Source: an uncultured Granulosicoccaceae bacterium
GTDB lineage: Bacteria; Pseudomonadota; Gammaproteobacteria; Granulosicoccales; Granulosicoccaceae
DNA: 64,000 nt
NCBI GenBank assembly: GCA_937951345.1
Contig: CALFCF010000007.1
Coordinates: forward strand, 1 to 64,000
Reading direction: 5' to 3'
Shown: one piece after another, positions 45,199-54,787 of the stretch
How positions within the stretch are numbered: the stretch's first letter is position 1
Layout: every line of letters begins with the position of its first letter
Notes under the pieces: model-generated
What the model saw: the letters and a program-made list of their open reading frames with translations, nothing else
Database searches by the model: none
What the model was told of the DNA's origin: nothing
Made by a program: the position numbers and the translations under genes

Positions 45199-46407
45199 AT
45201 GACCACTGAATACCTGAGTCACGTCAATCAGATTCTGGAAGAAATCCAGAGCGCCGGTTTATGGAAAACGGAGCGCTCCATGCTTTCCGCTCAGGCCGGA
45301 TCGGTCACCGTAACTGATGATGAATCCGCACACAAAGAGATTATCAATCTGTGTGCGAATAACTATCTGGGCCTGGCCAATAACCCGCGACTGATCGAGT
45401 CGGCGAAGCAGGCAATGGATAGCCACGGTTATGGTATGGCGAGTGTACGTTTTATCTGCGGCACACAGGATCTCCATCGGCAATTGGAAACAGCAATCGC
45501 TGAGTTTCTTGGCAAGGATGACTCCATCCTGTTCGCCGCGTGTTTTGACGCAAATGGTGGTGTGTTCGAGCCTCTACTGACAGCCGAGGATGCGATCGTC
45601 TCGGATTCGCTTAATCACGCATCCATTATTGACGGCATCAGATTGTGCAAGGCGAAACGCTATCGCTATAAAAATTCGGACATGCAAGACCTTGAAACCC
45701 AGCTAAAGGCAGCAAGAGACGATGGCGCGCGTTTCATCATGATAGCCACTGACGGGGTGTTCTCGATGGACGGATACCTGGCCAACCTCAAAGACGTTAC
45801 AACCCTGGCTACTCAATACAATGCAATGGTGATGGTGGATGACTGCCACTCCACCGGTTTTATGGGACCTGAGGGCAGGGGAACGGCCGCCCATTTAGGT
45901 GTTGAGGATAAAGTGGATATCATTACCGGTACGCTGGGTAAAGCACTCGGTGGTGCCATCGGCGGTTTTATCTCTGGCGCTCAGCCTGTTATTGATTTAC
46001 TCAGGCAACGCGCCAGACCCTATCTTTTTTCCAACTCGCTTCCGCCGGCTGTGGTTGCTGCAGGTATCGAAGCGCTACATCTGGTGAAGAACGGAGATCA
46101 CTTACGGGAACAACTCTTCGACAACGCTCGCTTCTGGCGTGACGGGCTGACGCACACCGGGTTCGAACTCCTGCCCGGAGAACATCCGATCATCCCGGTG
46201 ATGTTGGGTGATGCAAAGCTTGCGCAATCGATTTCACGGCATTTATATGATCAAGGAGTTTACGCATCCGGTTTTTTCTATCCGGTCGTGCCGCAAGGCG
46301 CTGCTCGCATTCGTACGCAGATGAGCGCAGCGCATAGTCGAGAAGATCTTGAGCGCGCTCTGGAAGCATTCGAGAAAGCAGGCAAATTGAGCGGAGCCTT
46401 GGCATGA
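45199..46407 (+). CDS. kbl: Glycine C-acetyltransferase (2-amino-3-ketobutyrate CoA ligase)
   Basis: PLP enzyme cleaving 2-amino-3-oxobutyrate with CoA to glycine and acetyl-CoA, the second step of threonine breakdown. The 402-aa alpha-oxoamine synthase has [55 protein letters not shown] and the PLP lysine in [15 protein letters not shown]. It overlaps tdh by 4 bases (ATGA), the same order as E. coli kbl-tdh. Confidence 0.96.
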   Translation: MTTEYLSHVNQILEEIQSAGLWKTERSMLSAQAGSVTVTDDESAHKEIINLCANNYLGLANNPRLIESAKQAMDSHGYGMASVRFICGTQDLHRQLETAIAEFLGKDDSILFAACFDANGGVFEPLLTAEDAIVSDSLNHASIIDGIRLCKAKRYRYKNSDMQDLETQLKAARDDGARFIMIATDGVFSMDGYLANLKDVTTLATQYNAMVMVDDCHSTGFMGPEGRGTAAHLGVEDKVDIITGTLGKALGGAIGGFISGAQPVIDLLRQRARPYLFSNSLPPAVVAAGIEALHLVKNGDHLREQLFDNARFWRDGLTHTGFELLPGEHPIIPVMLGDAKLAQSISRHLYDQGVYASGFFYPVVPQGAARIRTQMSAAHSREDLERALEAFEKAGKLSGALA

Positions 46408-47474
46408 GCGACTCGGTTATCAGCACAACCGGCGATACCATGAAGGCATTGGTTAAATCAGATCCGTCGGTTGGCCTGACGTTAACCGACGTACCGGTTC
46501 CGGTACCCGGTGATGATGACGTCCTTATTAAAGTTAATAAAACTGGTATTTGCGGAACTGATGTTCACATCTGGAACTGGGATGAGTGGGCCGCCAAAAC
46601 AGTACCCTTGCCACTTATTGTCGGGCACGAGTTTGCCGGTGAGGTGGTTGCTGTAGGTAATAACGTTACGTCGGTAACGGTTGGGCAGCGTGTTAGCGGT
46701 GAAGGTCATTTGGTGGGCAAAACATCAAGGCAGTCACGCTCCGGAAAATTCCACCTTGATCCGGAGACTCGCGGAATCGGTGTCAATGAGCACGGCGCGT
46801 TTGCTGAGTACTTAAAGTTGGATGCTTTCAATGTGGTGCCATTGCCGGAAGCAATCGGTGATGACATCGGCGCAATTCTCGATCCGTTAGGCAATGCTGT
46901 TCATACCGCATTGAGCTTTGACCTTGTCAGTGAGGATGTGCTGATCACAGGCGCCGGACCAATCGGTATCATGGCGGCAGCTGTTGCCCGCCAGGCCGGT
47001 GCCAGACACATTGTTATCACGGATATCAATGCTGAGCGACTGGCACTGGCAGCGGCAGTGACGGATGTTGTACCAGTGAATGTTGCAACGGAAAACCTTC
47101 GGGAAACCACTGATCGCCTAGGGCTTGAACAGGGTTTTGATATTGGCATGGAGATGTCCGGCAGTCAGGCAGCACTTGATCAGATGATCGAATCGATGGT
47201 TATGGGCGGGCGCATAGCCATGCTCGGGATACCACCGGGTGTGAGTCCCGTGGATTGGTCTCGAATCGTATTCAAGTCCATAACCCTAAAGGGTGTTTAC
47301 GGTCGTGAGATTTTTGAAACCTGGTACAAGATGATTTCCATGCTCGAGAATGGACTGGATGTATCGAAGGTCATTACCCATCGCTATCCCGCAACCGAAT
47401 TCAAACAGGGTTTTGCAGACATGTTGGGCGGCTCAAGTGGCAAGGTAGTGCTGGATTGGGCGAATGTTGCGTGA
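46404..47474 (+). CDS. tdh: L-threonine 3-dehydrogenase lacking the structural zinc site
   Basis: NAD-dependent oxidation of threonine to 2-amino-3-oxobutyrate. The 356-aa MDR protein keeps the catalytic-zinc ligands ([25 protein letters not shown]) and the Tdh-specific [12 protein letters not shown]-like [30 protein letters not shown] and [13 protein letters not shown]. In E. coli Tdh four Cys bind a structural zinc in the loop after GHIT; here the aligned residues are Gly105, Ser108, Ser111 and Asp119, so that site is gone. GGAG supports the start at 46404; MKALVK at 46440 is the classic family start. Confidence 0.93.
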   Translation: MSDSVISTTGDTMKALVKSDPSVGLTLTDVPVPVPGDDDVLIKVNKTGICGTDVHIWNWDEWAAKTVPLPLIVGHEFAGEVVAVGNNVTSVTVGQRVSGEGHLVGKTSRQSRSGKFHLDPETRGIGVNEHGAFAEYLKLDAFNVVPLPEAIGDDIGAILDPLGNAVHTALSFDLVSEDVLITGAGPIGIMAAAVARQAGARHIVITDINAERLALAAAVTDVVPVNVATENLRETTDRLGLEQGFDIGMEMSGSQAALDQMIESMVMGGRIAMLGIPPGVSPVDWSRIVFKSITLKGVYGREIFETWYKMISMLENGLDVSKVITHRYPATEFKQGFADMLGGSSGKVVLDWANVA

Positions 47475-47701
47475 CCTGCGATTACTCCAAATTTGATCTT
47501 GGGGGTTGATCGGACACATGGTGATAGCGTTCGTATACTGCGTGAGCTATGCGAATGATCGCAAAAAGAACTTGAAGCCAAGACAGGCATTCCTTAGCTT
47601 GCCTCATATACCCTCATAGATATGGGGTTGTTTAAATATAAAGCGACTCATATTCTACAACGGGGTGGGTTTCGAAGTGACATTCACTAGTTTCACCACC
47701 G

Positions 47702-48007
47702 TTAAAAGCAATCGATTCCTGCCGTACAAATATAGCTTAAGCCAATAATGAAATACATCACAAAAGCAACTACAGATTGAGCTGCAACACAGAGGATACG
47801 TATCCACAGTTTCCGTAGTGGGCTAGTTGCTTTAAACGCCAATAACAAAGAAAGTGCAGCTAGCGCAATCTGTATCAAAAACCAAACTGAAGGTGGCAAC
47901 CCACCCGTTTTGATATTGCCATCATAGCTTCGCATTAGGTAATCCACCAAAATCTCTGATGCAAAACCAAAGAAAAATACTAGCCATGCCATCAATGCTA
48001 ATTTCAT
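47702..48007 (-). CDS. Small membrane protein of unknown function
   Basis: A 101-aa hydrophobic protein I do not recognise. Three membrane segments are likely: MAWLVFFFGFASEILV, FLIQIALAALSLLLAF and ILCVAAQSVVAFVMYFIIG, the last followed by a short Cys-containing tail (YICTAGIDCF). AGGGAAAAAGCG precedes the ATG closely, which supports translation. It stands alone in an AT-richer stretch after tdh. Confidence 0.65.
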   Translation of the reverse strand: MKLALMAWLVFFFGFASEILVDYLMRSYDGNIKTGGLPPSVWFLIQIALAALSLLLAFKATSPLRKLWIRILCVAAQSVVAFVMYFIIGLSYICTAGIDCF

Positions 48008-48179
48008 CGCTTTTTCCCTTTACGATACAATCTACAGTCCGCAATGCGGATTCATAGATTGTCGGCGGTCATATCTGACGGATCCAGTGGTTTAAGCGAA
48101 GTGTTAAAATACGGACCTAAACGGTCTGAGGGTTGGAACTGGGGCGAAGTTGCCCCCAATCCAGTCATAGGATAGAAGA

Positions 48180-48466
48180 ATGAGCCAATTGCTTTTTAAA
48201 GCGATCAAAGAATAAAAAGGCGAGTTAATTTCAGCTGAGTACGCCATAGAATACGAAGAAACAGTACTTACCAATGGTGCATTCGGTGTAAATCTAGATG
48301 GCGAAAAGTATATAGGAACAGTGTGCTACTGGTCTGAATCAACCTTCGAGTTTCAGTTTAATAGTTATGCAACTGGAATGTAGTGGTGTCAAAGACGCGT
48401 CAATTCCACTCTGACGAACCGCTGAAGCATTACTTCAAAGAGCTAATTTTCAAACGACTTATTTGA
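48180..48466 (+). pseudogene. Degraded small gene with nonsense codon and frameshift
   Basis: An ATG with an AGGATAGAAGA site starts MSQLLFKAIKE, then TAA. The same frame continues without stop for about 50 codons (SAEYAIEYEETVLTNG, TVCYWSESTFEFQFNSYA) to a TAG. In another frame a protein-like end SDEPLKHYFKELIFKRLI follows up to 48466. This reads as one short gene broken twice. The product family is not recognised. It lies beside another orphan gene in a gene-poor stretch. Confidence 0.55.
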
Positions 48467-48550
48467 AATTTAAATGTCTACTGTTGGGGGGCACGGCGGT
48501 TACCTTGTCTCGACCAAATCTGACATGTATTGCAAGGTTAAGTCTGCGCT

Positions 48551-48577
48551 GTTGCACCTTGCGTTGCACCTTGCGTT
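48551..48577. repeat. 12-base tandem repeat
   Basis: GTTGCACCTTGC occurs twice in direct succession followed by GTT. It is non-coding, in the stretch after the broken gene. No function is apparent. Confidence 0.8.
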
Positions 48578-48669
48578 AGCAATGCAGGTTAAAGACGCGC
48601 GAATTTGATAGTGCAGGCTCTTGAATAAAAACTGCTGACATGGGTTTGTCAGCTGTCAGATCGACATCT

Positions 48670-48873
48670 TTAGATCGATTGTCTCCGAGATAAAGCTATC
48701 GCGATATGTTTAGCACGTATTTGATCGTATCTGCAACGCGCACTATCGGATTCGAAGCTCTGGTAGCTACGAGTCAGTTTCTCAAGACATTCGCAGTGCG
48801 CTTTTAACCCGGCTTTAGCTCTTTTATAGGCAGGCTCATCGTTGCTTTTGTCTGCAATCGCTAATCGATACAA
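48670..48873 (-). CDS. Small hypothetical protein, possibly a gene fragment
   Basis: A 67-aa frame starting at TTG, rich in charged residues (SNDEPAYKRAKAGLKAHCEC, RCRYDQIRAKHIA) with three Cys. The amino-acid make-up looks coding rather than random, but there is no clear ribosome site and the frame is open upstream only to a TAG within about 30 bases. It follows the aldo/keto reductase gene on the same strand. No family is recognised; it could be the remnant of a longer gene. Confidence 0.35.
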   Translation of the reverse strand: MYRLAIADKSNDEPAYKRAKAGLKAHCECLEKLTRSYQSFESDSARCRYDQIRAKHIAIALSRRQSI

Positions 48874-48909
48874 CTTGACCCGATCGAAGCGATCCGGTTC
48901 TGACTAAGG

Positions 48910-49845
48910 TCACGGCCGAAAATACTTGATACAGTTCGGGCGCGCCGTGTTCCATCCGTAATCGAGAGCATCCACGACTGCTTGCGGTAGCGAGCCGGCT
49001 TTCAATGCCCCCATATTGTCGTTGAAATGCTGCAGCGAGCTGGCACCCACAATCACGCCATCGCCTTTATCCTGATCAAGATCAGAATGATGCGCCAGCC
49101 ATCGCAGTGCTGCATTCGATGGTGCGATGGATTCGTTTTCACAGGCTGCCTTGAAAGCATCCACCGCGTTGAAATAGTCGTCCTTCCAGTATCGGGTCTG
49201 GTATTCGGCATTGCCTGAAAACCGTCCGGCTGCTGGTGTATCACCGACGTTGCCGTGTTTACCTGTCAATATGCCGCCAGCGAGTGGGTTGTACACATAG
49301 AAAGCGATATCAAAGTGTTTAAGACAAAGAAATAGTTCGCGCTCGACATCACGTGTTAATGCGTTGTACATGCCTTGATAAACTGTTGGTTTGACAAATC
49401 CGTGTTGCTCGCATAATTGGGCTATTTCCGCTACCTGCCACGCGGCATAATTGCTTAAACCGAAACGCTTGAACCGACCGGCATCGAAATGTCGCTGTAT
49501 TGCTTCAAGCGTTTCCAGAATAGGTGTATCAAGGTCTGGCTGGTGTAAGTACAACAGATCCACACTTTGAAGCCCCATGCGTTGTAGCGATGTGCTGAAC
49601 TGTTTGTCTACAGACTCAGGTGACAAACCGCCGGCGTTAGGATTGACTTTAGTAGCAAGGTTGCAGCCATTGAGGTGGCCTTTGTCGTTCAGCTGGCCTA
49701 ACAGATTTTCAGTATCGCCGCCGTTGTAAACATAGGCTGAGTCCAGTTCATCGAACCCGGTTGCTCGAAACCCGTCAATCATTTGTGCTGAGGTTTCTTT
49801 ATCCACCTGACTGGCGAACGTCATCGTGCCGAGTATTGCTTTCAT
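48910..49845 (-). CDS. Aldo/keto reductase family protein
   Basis: A 311-aa NADPH-dependent TIM-barrel reductase, closest to the AKR7 (aflatoxin aldehyde reductase) branch. The catalytic tetrad is visible: Asp in ELDSAYVYNGG, Tyr in the same segment, Lys in ATKVNPN and His in LLYLHQPD. GVIVGASSLQHFNDN is the cofactor-phosphate site. AGG precedes the ATG. It probably reduces aldehydes or ketones, physiological substrate unknown. It is divergent from the potABC genes. Confidence 0.9.
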   Translation of the reverse strand: MKAILGTMTFASQVDKETSAQMIDGFRATGFDELDSAYVYNGGDTENLLGQLNDKGHLNGCNLATKVNPNAGGLSPESVDKQFSTSLQRMGLQSVDLLYLHQPDLDTPILETLEAIQRHFDAGRFKRFGLSNYAAWQVAEIAQLCEQHGFVKPTVYQGMYNALTRDVERELFLCLKHFDIAFYVYNPLAGGILTGKHGNVGDTPAAGRFSGNAEYQTRYWKDDYFNAVDAFKAACENESIAPSNAALRWLAHHSDLDQDKGDGVIVGASSLQHFNDNMGALKAGSLPQAVVDALDYGWNTARPNCIKYFRP

Positions 49846-50090
49846 TGGACTACCTGAATTCAGTGGTTATTGAGTGGTTTGAAAATACCAGAATAATTAT
49901 CAATACCAAAATATCTATCACCCGGGTTTGAGCCGTCTGAATTTTGCCGTTAACGAGTTTTTTCGGCCCGATCGCGATTAGATCTTGATCATGCAACGAC
50001 AGCTCTGGCGCGTCCAGAAATTTCTCAGTATGCTGAACAGTGTATAGTTTCTGGCACATAACACGTACGTTCAATGAGACAAAGTTTGTG

Positions 50091-51182
50091 ATGACAGATA
50101 GCAGTACGCCTGCTGTGGATATCGAAAACGCTGCAAAACGCTATGGTGATTTTACGGCGATCAAGTCCATGTCGCTCAGCATTCGTGACAATGAGTTTTT
50201 TACACTGCTGGGGCCTTCGGGTTGTGGTAAGACGACGCTATTGCGGATGATCGCCGGGTTTGAGGACGTGACCGAGGGTGCGATATTTCTGTTCGGTTCA
50301 GAGATCGAGCAGTTGCCACCCAACAAGCGACCGGTGAATACCGTGTTTCAGAACTACGCCCTGTTTCCACATATGACCATTCTGGAGAACGTCAGCTTTG
50401 GACTTGAGATGCAGGGTAATTCCAGGGTGGATGCGCACAAGCGAGCTGGCGAGATGCTTGAGTTGGTTCAGTTGTCAGAATTCGCGCAGCGCAAGCCGGC
50501 ACAGTTATCGGGTGGCCAACAACAACGAGTCGCTTTGGCACGCGCACTGGCACCGTCGCCACGGGTTTTGCTGTTGGACGAACCACTGTCAGCATTGGAT
50601 CTGAAGTTACGGAAGGCGATGCAGATTGAACTCAAGCATCTGCAGCGCGAGACCGGAATCACTTTCATTTTCGTGACGCATGATCAGGAAGAGGCATTGA
50701 CGATGTCTGACCGGATCGCGGTCATGTCAGCCGGTGAGCTGCAACAACTAGGCGAGCCACGTGATGTCTACGAGCGCCCGCGTAATCGGTTTGTTGCGGA
50801 TTTCATCGGAGATACTAATCTGCTCGAAGTCGCTATTACAGACATTGCAGACAACCTGGCCAGTTGCCATGTGCAGGGTGGACATCAGATTCAATGCGGT
50901 GCGTCGGAAGGTGTTAGTAAAGGTATGACGGCGCATTTGTCGGTGCGACCCGAGCGGCTGTTGCTCAGTGCAGCGCCTGCTGAGGAAGGATCGTTGCGTG
51001 CTTCGGTGAAAGAGAACATTTTTGTCGGCACTGACATCACCACGCTTTTGACGCTTGATGGCGGTCCGGATCTGACAGTGCGCACCTCCAACTCCGCTCG
51101 TGGTGCGGCACGTGTATTTGATCCGGGTGCCGACGTGTTTGTTACGGTAGAGGCGGGCGCAGCGCGTCTGTTGATCAACTAA
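50091..51182 (+). CDS. potA: Spermidine/putrescine-type ABC transporter ATPase PotA
   Basis: ATPase of a polyamine-type importer (363 aa). Walker A is LLGPSGCGKTT, the Q-loop NTVFQNYALFPHM, the ABC signature LSGGQQQR, Walker B VLLLDEPLSALD and the switch His in FVTHDQEEAL. The C-terminal TOBE domain (SVRPERLLL) is present. The start at 50091 follows the family; the frame is open from 50040. The stop shares a base with the next start (TAATG). No substrate-binding protein gene is adjacent. Confidence 0.9.
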   Translation: MTDSSTPAVDIENAAKRYGDFTAIKSMSLSIRDNEFFTLLGPSGCGKTTLLRMIAGFEDVTEGAIFLFGSEIEQLPPNKRPVNTVFQNYALFPHMTILENVSFGLEMQGNSRVDAHKRAGEMLELVQLSEFAQRKPAQLSGGQQQRVALARALAPSPRVLLLDEPLSALDLKLRKAMQIELKHLQRETGITFIFVTHDQEEALTMSDRIAVMSAGELQQLGEPRDVYERPRNRFVADFIGDTNLLEVAITDIADNLASCHVQGGHQIQCGASEGVSKGMTAHLSVRPERLLLSAAPAEEGSLRASVKENIFVGTDITTLLTLDGGPDLTVRTSNSARGAARVFDPGADVFVTVEAGAARLLIN

Positions 51183-52111
51183 TGGCCGGCGGTGGTGTTC
51201 ATGCCAGTAGTGGTCCGGTCGCTGAAACCTACGCCCGTGCTCGCCATCAGTTGCTGATACCGGCCTGGGCGGTGCTGCTAATTTTCGTAGCAGTGCCTGT
51301 CGCCATGATGCTGATCTATTCGTTTCTGACGAAGGAGTTTCGTGGTGGTGTGATCTGGGAATTCTCTCTGGCCGCATACGATCAATTCTTTTTTGATCGA
51401 GGCTTGTTTGGTGATGAACCGCCAAAGTTTGAATGGACGTATGTCACGATCTTCTGGCGTTCGATCTGGCAGGCAGGGCTTGCGACCATACTGTCGCTGC
51501 TGATCGGGTTTCCAACGGCTTATTTTATTGCCACACGACCTGAGAAAACGCGAGCGATCTGGTTGTTTCTTGTCACCATACCTTACTGGGTCAACCTGTT
51601 GATCCGCACGGTGTCAATGAAGTTTCTGCTGCGTGACCAGGGTCCGATGAACGATGCGCTGTTGGCTCTGGGTGTTCTTGAAGAACCGCTGCGCATCATC
51701 AATACCAATCTCGCTGTGCAGCTCGGTTTGTTCTACAGCTACCTGCCGTTTATGGTGCTGCCGATTTACGCTGCAGTAGAGCGTTATAACTTTACCTATT
51801 CAGAGGCGGCGGCAGATTTGTATGCATCCAAGTGGGCCACGCTGCGCCGTGTCGTGTTGCCGGTGGTTAAGCCGGGCGTGATTGCCGGTTGCATTCTTGT
51901 GTTTGTACCGAGTCTCGGTGCGTTCCTGGCGCCGGATCTTTTAGGTGGGGCCAAGAACTTCATGATCGGGTCTTTGATTGAAGAACAATTCAAAGGCAAC
52001 GCGGGCAACTGGCCGTTTGGAGCCGCCGCTTCAATGATCCTGTTAACGCTGGTTATCATTGTTTTGCTGATCTCGACCACGCAGCAGCGCAAAACGAGGG
52101 AACCAGGATGA
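51182..52111 (+). CDS. potB: Spermidine/putrescine-type ABC transporter permease PotB
   Basis: Inner-membrane permease (309 aa) with about six helices. The ATPase-contact EAA loop reads [21 protein letters not shown], and [21 protein letters not shown] is typical of PotB. The N-terminal 20 residues are polar and cytosolic. It is co-translated with potA and potC (1-base and 4-base overlaps). Confidence 0.91.
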   Translation: MAGGGVHASSGPVAETYARARHQLLIPAWAVLLIFVAVPVAMMLIYSFLTKEFRGGVIWEFSLAAYDQFFFDRGLFGDEPPKFEWTYVTIFWRSIWQAGLATILSLLIGFPTAYFIATRPEKTRAIWLFLVTIPYWVNLLIRTVSMKFLLRDQGPMNDALLALGVLEEPLRIINTNLAVQLGLFYSYLPFMVLPIYAAVERYNFTYSEAAADLYASKWATLRRVVLPVVKPGVIAGCILVFVPSLGAFLAPDLLGGAKNFMIGSLIEEQFKGNAGNWPFGAAASMILLTLVIIVLLISTTQQRKTREPG

Positions 52112-52941
52112 GCGCGAAAACGGATGTCAAAGCCTACCGGGGATTCTTTACAGTCACGTTGATTTGTCTCTTCGTGCTTTACGCACCATTGATTGTGGTT
52201 ACCGTGTATTCCTTCAACGACTCCCTTTCGATAACTGTGTGGCAGGGTGTGTCATTACGTTGGTATGCGGATGTATTCACTGGTGTTGAGAGCGCCAAGT
52301 TTAAAACTGCGGCGTTCAATTCGTTCTCGATAGCACTGATTGCGGCTACGGTGTCAACGTTGATTGCGATTGCTTCAGCGACTGCTCTGGTACGGGCGGG
52401 GCGTTTCCGTTTGCGCCTGCCATCAATGGGGCTGATCATGTTGCCGATCATGGTGCCAGAGATCGTACTAGCTGTGGCGACGCTGATATTTTTCAATTCG
52501 ATTGGCTTTACGCGTGGCTACCTGACTATTCTGGTCGCTCACATTTCGTTTTGTATTCCGTTTGCCTTTCTACCGATTCAGGCACGCATGCAAGGGATCG
52601 AAGACACGTATGAGCAAGCTGCCATGGATCTTTACGCGAGCCGTGCCCAGGCGTTTCGCCGGGTGTTGCTGCCGCTGATGGTGCCTGGCATCATTTCGGG
52701 TTTTCTGCTTGCGTTTATTGTCAGCCTCGACGACTTTATTATCACCAATTTCGTCAAGGGGGCAGGTGTCGAGACATTGCCAACCGCAATCTTTGGTTCG
52801 GTAAAACAAGGGATCAAGCCCAACATCATGGCGATTTCCACAATGCTGCTCGCGGTCTCGGTGATTTTTGTCGCTGTGTCCTATCTGGCGGCAAAGTGGG
52901 ACAACACTAAAAGCCACCTCAAAACCGATCCTGCACGCTGA
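52108..52941 (+). CDS. potC: Spermidine/putrescine-type ABC transporter permease PotC
   Basis: Second permease (277 aa). Markers are the N-terminal [21 protein letters not shown] helix, the EAA loop [21 protein letters not shown] and [20 protein letters not shown], which is specific for PotC. The last codons (SHLKTDPAR and stop) lie inside a MITE-like element beginning at 52911, so the native C-terminus was probably replaced by element sequence. No potD follows; the binding protein must be encoded elsewhere. Confidence 0.92.
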   Translation: MSAKTDVKAYRGFFTVTLICLFVLYAPLIVVTVYSFNDSLSITVWQGVSLRWYADVFTGVESAKFKTAAFNSFSIALIAATVSTLIAIASATALVRAGRFRLRLPSMGLIMLPIMVPEIVLAVATLIFFNSIGFTRGYLTILVAHISFCIPFAFLPIQARMQGIEDTYEQAAMDLYASRAQAFRRVLLPLMVPGIISGFLLAFIVSLDDFIITNFVKGAGVETLPTAIFGSVKQGIKPNIMAISTMLLAVSVIFVAVSYLAAKWDNTKSHLKTDPAR

Positions 52942-53062
52942 TCCTTCGTAGTGTGCCGTTCTACGCTGCTCATTTACTGCGTGTAAATTGCGCTGCTCGA
53001 ACGCCATACTCCTTGTCAGAGCACACAATCCTGAGCGCACAATCTCAATTTTGAGATGGCTT
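52911..53062 (+). mobile_element. MITE-like palindromic element, copy B
   Basis: A 152-base unit with terminal inverted repeats AAGCCACCTCAAAA and TTTTGAGATGGCTT (one mismatch), homologous along its length to copy A at 2329-2486 (opposite strand). Shared blocks include GCTGATCCT, GTGTGCCGTTC, CCTTGTC, CTGAGCGCAC and the final palindrome; copy B has lost about 12 bases near the left end and duplicated a short block near the right. It overlaps the 3' end of potC and supplies its stop codon. Confidence 0.72.
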
Positions 53063-53077
53063 ATAAATAAATATCAA

Positions 53078-54787
53078 TTAAAATCGACGACGCACTTTGT
53101 GTGCATCGCTGACTGACAATGTGTATCCGTGGGTGTGCGCATGCGAGATCGTGTGTGTGCCCTGGTAATCCCGTCGCCACTCGGGTGTTATTTTCTCGAT
53201 CAGCTTTTCTTTGTATAAGGTCGTGCTCAGGGTTTCCACTTCGCTGATATTAAATCCGTAACCATAGTCATAAGCGCAGTTCTGCGATGGTCGATAGAGC
53301 TTGCCGTTACGCACGAATAACGCACCGGCGGGTCTGGAACACTTGATATCCGAGACAATCGGGTTCTGCGGGTGCGCTGTCCAATCATTCGATTGCAGAT
53401 CGTCACTGTAGAACAGGTGAAGCTCATCCCAGCCGTGACCACGCATGCAGCGATGACTTTCGATATTTCCGAACAGCCACCAGCGTCCGTCATAGAAGTA
53501 CAAGGTTGCATCCAGCAGATTCCGATCCTTTAATAGTGTGCAGTGTAATTCCCATTGGTCCGGAAACCGGGTGCATCGGTAGAGATCAACCGTTTTGTTT
53601 TCATTTGATTCCGGCACCATCCATAGTTCGTTGTCGTGTTCGATAAGACCGGGGTAGGACAGGTGAAAATCTTTTTTAAGTACTGTTACCGGCGCGGATG
53701 TATTTCCGTCTTGATCGATTTCGATCATCGCTAAATGACCTTTCATAACGTCGGAAGGCATCTCCTCGAAGAACACGTAAAATCTGCCGTCACGGGCTAC
53801 GACATGAGGGTCTGCCCAAATTCTGTCCCTGGGGGGGACAAGCTCTTTATAGTGGCGCATTACTGTACCGGGACCATCGTCGGTTTCAGCCTTTTGCAAA
53901 TCAAACAGCAGTATCCATTGCTCAAGCGATGTGCGCCTTTTTATGGTTGTCCGTAGTTTATCGGCTGCCCGTTTGATAGAGAGTGTCAGCGAACTGAAAG
54001 GTGTTGGATAGCGATACAGTGGTTTTGAATAAAACTCTGTTTCCGGTTGACGCTGTTTCACGCGATCATAGAAAGTCTCGGGGTGATCTTGTAATTCGCG
54101 CAATACACGCGGTAGAAAGGATGAGGCTTTCCAGTACAGTCTGTTGCGTGTATTACTCAATGAAAAGCGGAACACCGGCGCGGTTGATCGGTACAACACC
54201 AGGCCATTGTCGAGCTTTTCATCAAGCACTTGTAACATTGCACCGACTTCCGGCCAACCCTGCATAACCTCCCAATAACAAGGTGGTCCACCGCGATTAA
54301 ACTGATTGTCTCCATGGTGGTAGGACCAGATGCCGTGACGCGCAGCACCGAGAACCTCTCCTTTTAAAATTCTGAATCCAACGCGGAATAGCACATCAAG
54401 ATCACGTGCCTTGATGGTGTGAATGGCTTCCTCCGGTAGATAGTCACTGTAGGTTGTTTTGTGCGTGGCGACTTCAAGGATTTCAGTGTGTGGCAACAGA
54501 TCGGAGAGTGAGCGCAGTTCAACTGCCGATTCAACCGACTGGTCACGATCAACATAAACGTCGTTGATAAAAGCAGCAGTTCTTGTTGCGAAGCCGTCGG
54601 CTATGCGCTGCACGCGGTTACGTTTATCGGATACAACCGGATTGGGTGTCGTATCCAGAATCAGCAGATCAATCGATGCGAGGTTCTCGGCCAGAATCTG
54701 CTCCAGCATTTCATAGACCCAGGCGCGCACTTGCAGGGAGTCGAGCAGTAGACCGACGCGCAGTGGTTTGTGTTGCTTGTCTGCCAT
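53078..54787 (-). CDS. Formyltransferase-like domain fused to a GINT1-type beta-propeller
   Basis: A 569-aa two-domain cytosolic protein. Residues 1-250 resemble a formyltransferase fold (RVGLLLDSLQVRAWVYEML; DVLFRVGFRILKGEVL; GIWSYHHGDNQFNRGGPP). From about residue 290 a five-bladed propeller follows (WADPHVVARDGRFYVFFEE, GLIEHDNELWMVPES, RPAGALFVRNGKLYRPSQN), like the N-domain of plant glucosamine inositolphosphorylceramide transferase 1 and GH43/32-type propellers. The pairing suggests modification of an amino sugar on a surface polysaccharide or lipid (inference). It stands alone, convergent with potC. Confidence 0.7.
   Translation of the reverse strand: MADKQHKPLRVGLLLDSLQVRAWVYEMLEQILAENLASIDLLILDTTPNPVVSDKRNRVQRIADGFATRTAAFINDVYVDRDQSVESAVELRSLSDLLPHTEILEVATHKTTYSDYLPEEAIHTIKARDLDVLFRVGFRILKGEVLGAARHGIWSYHHGDNQFNRGGPPCYWEVMQGWPEVGAMLQVLDEKLDNGLVLYRSTAPVFRFSLSNTRNRLYWKASSFLPRVLRELQDHPETFYDRVKQRQPETEFYSKPLYRYPTPFSSLTLSIKRAADKLRTTIKRRTSLEQWILLFDLQKAETDDGPGTVMRHYKELVPPRDRIWADPHVVARDGRFYVFFEEMPSDVMKGHLAMIEIDQDGNTSAPVTVLKKDFHLSYPGLIEHDNELWMVPESNENKTVDLYRCTRFPDQWELHCTLLKDRNLLDATLYFYDGRWWLFGNIESHRCMRGHGWDELHLFYSDDLQSNDWTAHPQNPIVSDIKCSRPAGALFVRNGKLYRPSQNCAYDYGYGFNISEVETLSTTLYKEKLIEKITPEWRRDYQGTHTISHAHTHGYTLSVSDAHKVRRRF

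Noticed and set aside
49850-50074. A 74-aa minus-strand frame upstream of the aldo/keto reductase
   Set aside because: Lies in the divergent promoter region and overlaps upstream sequence of potA; composition is not convincing as protein.
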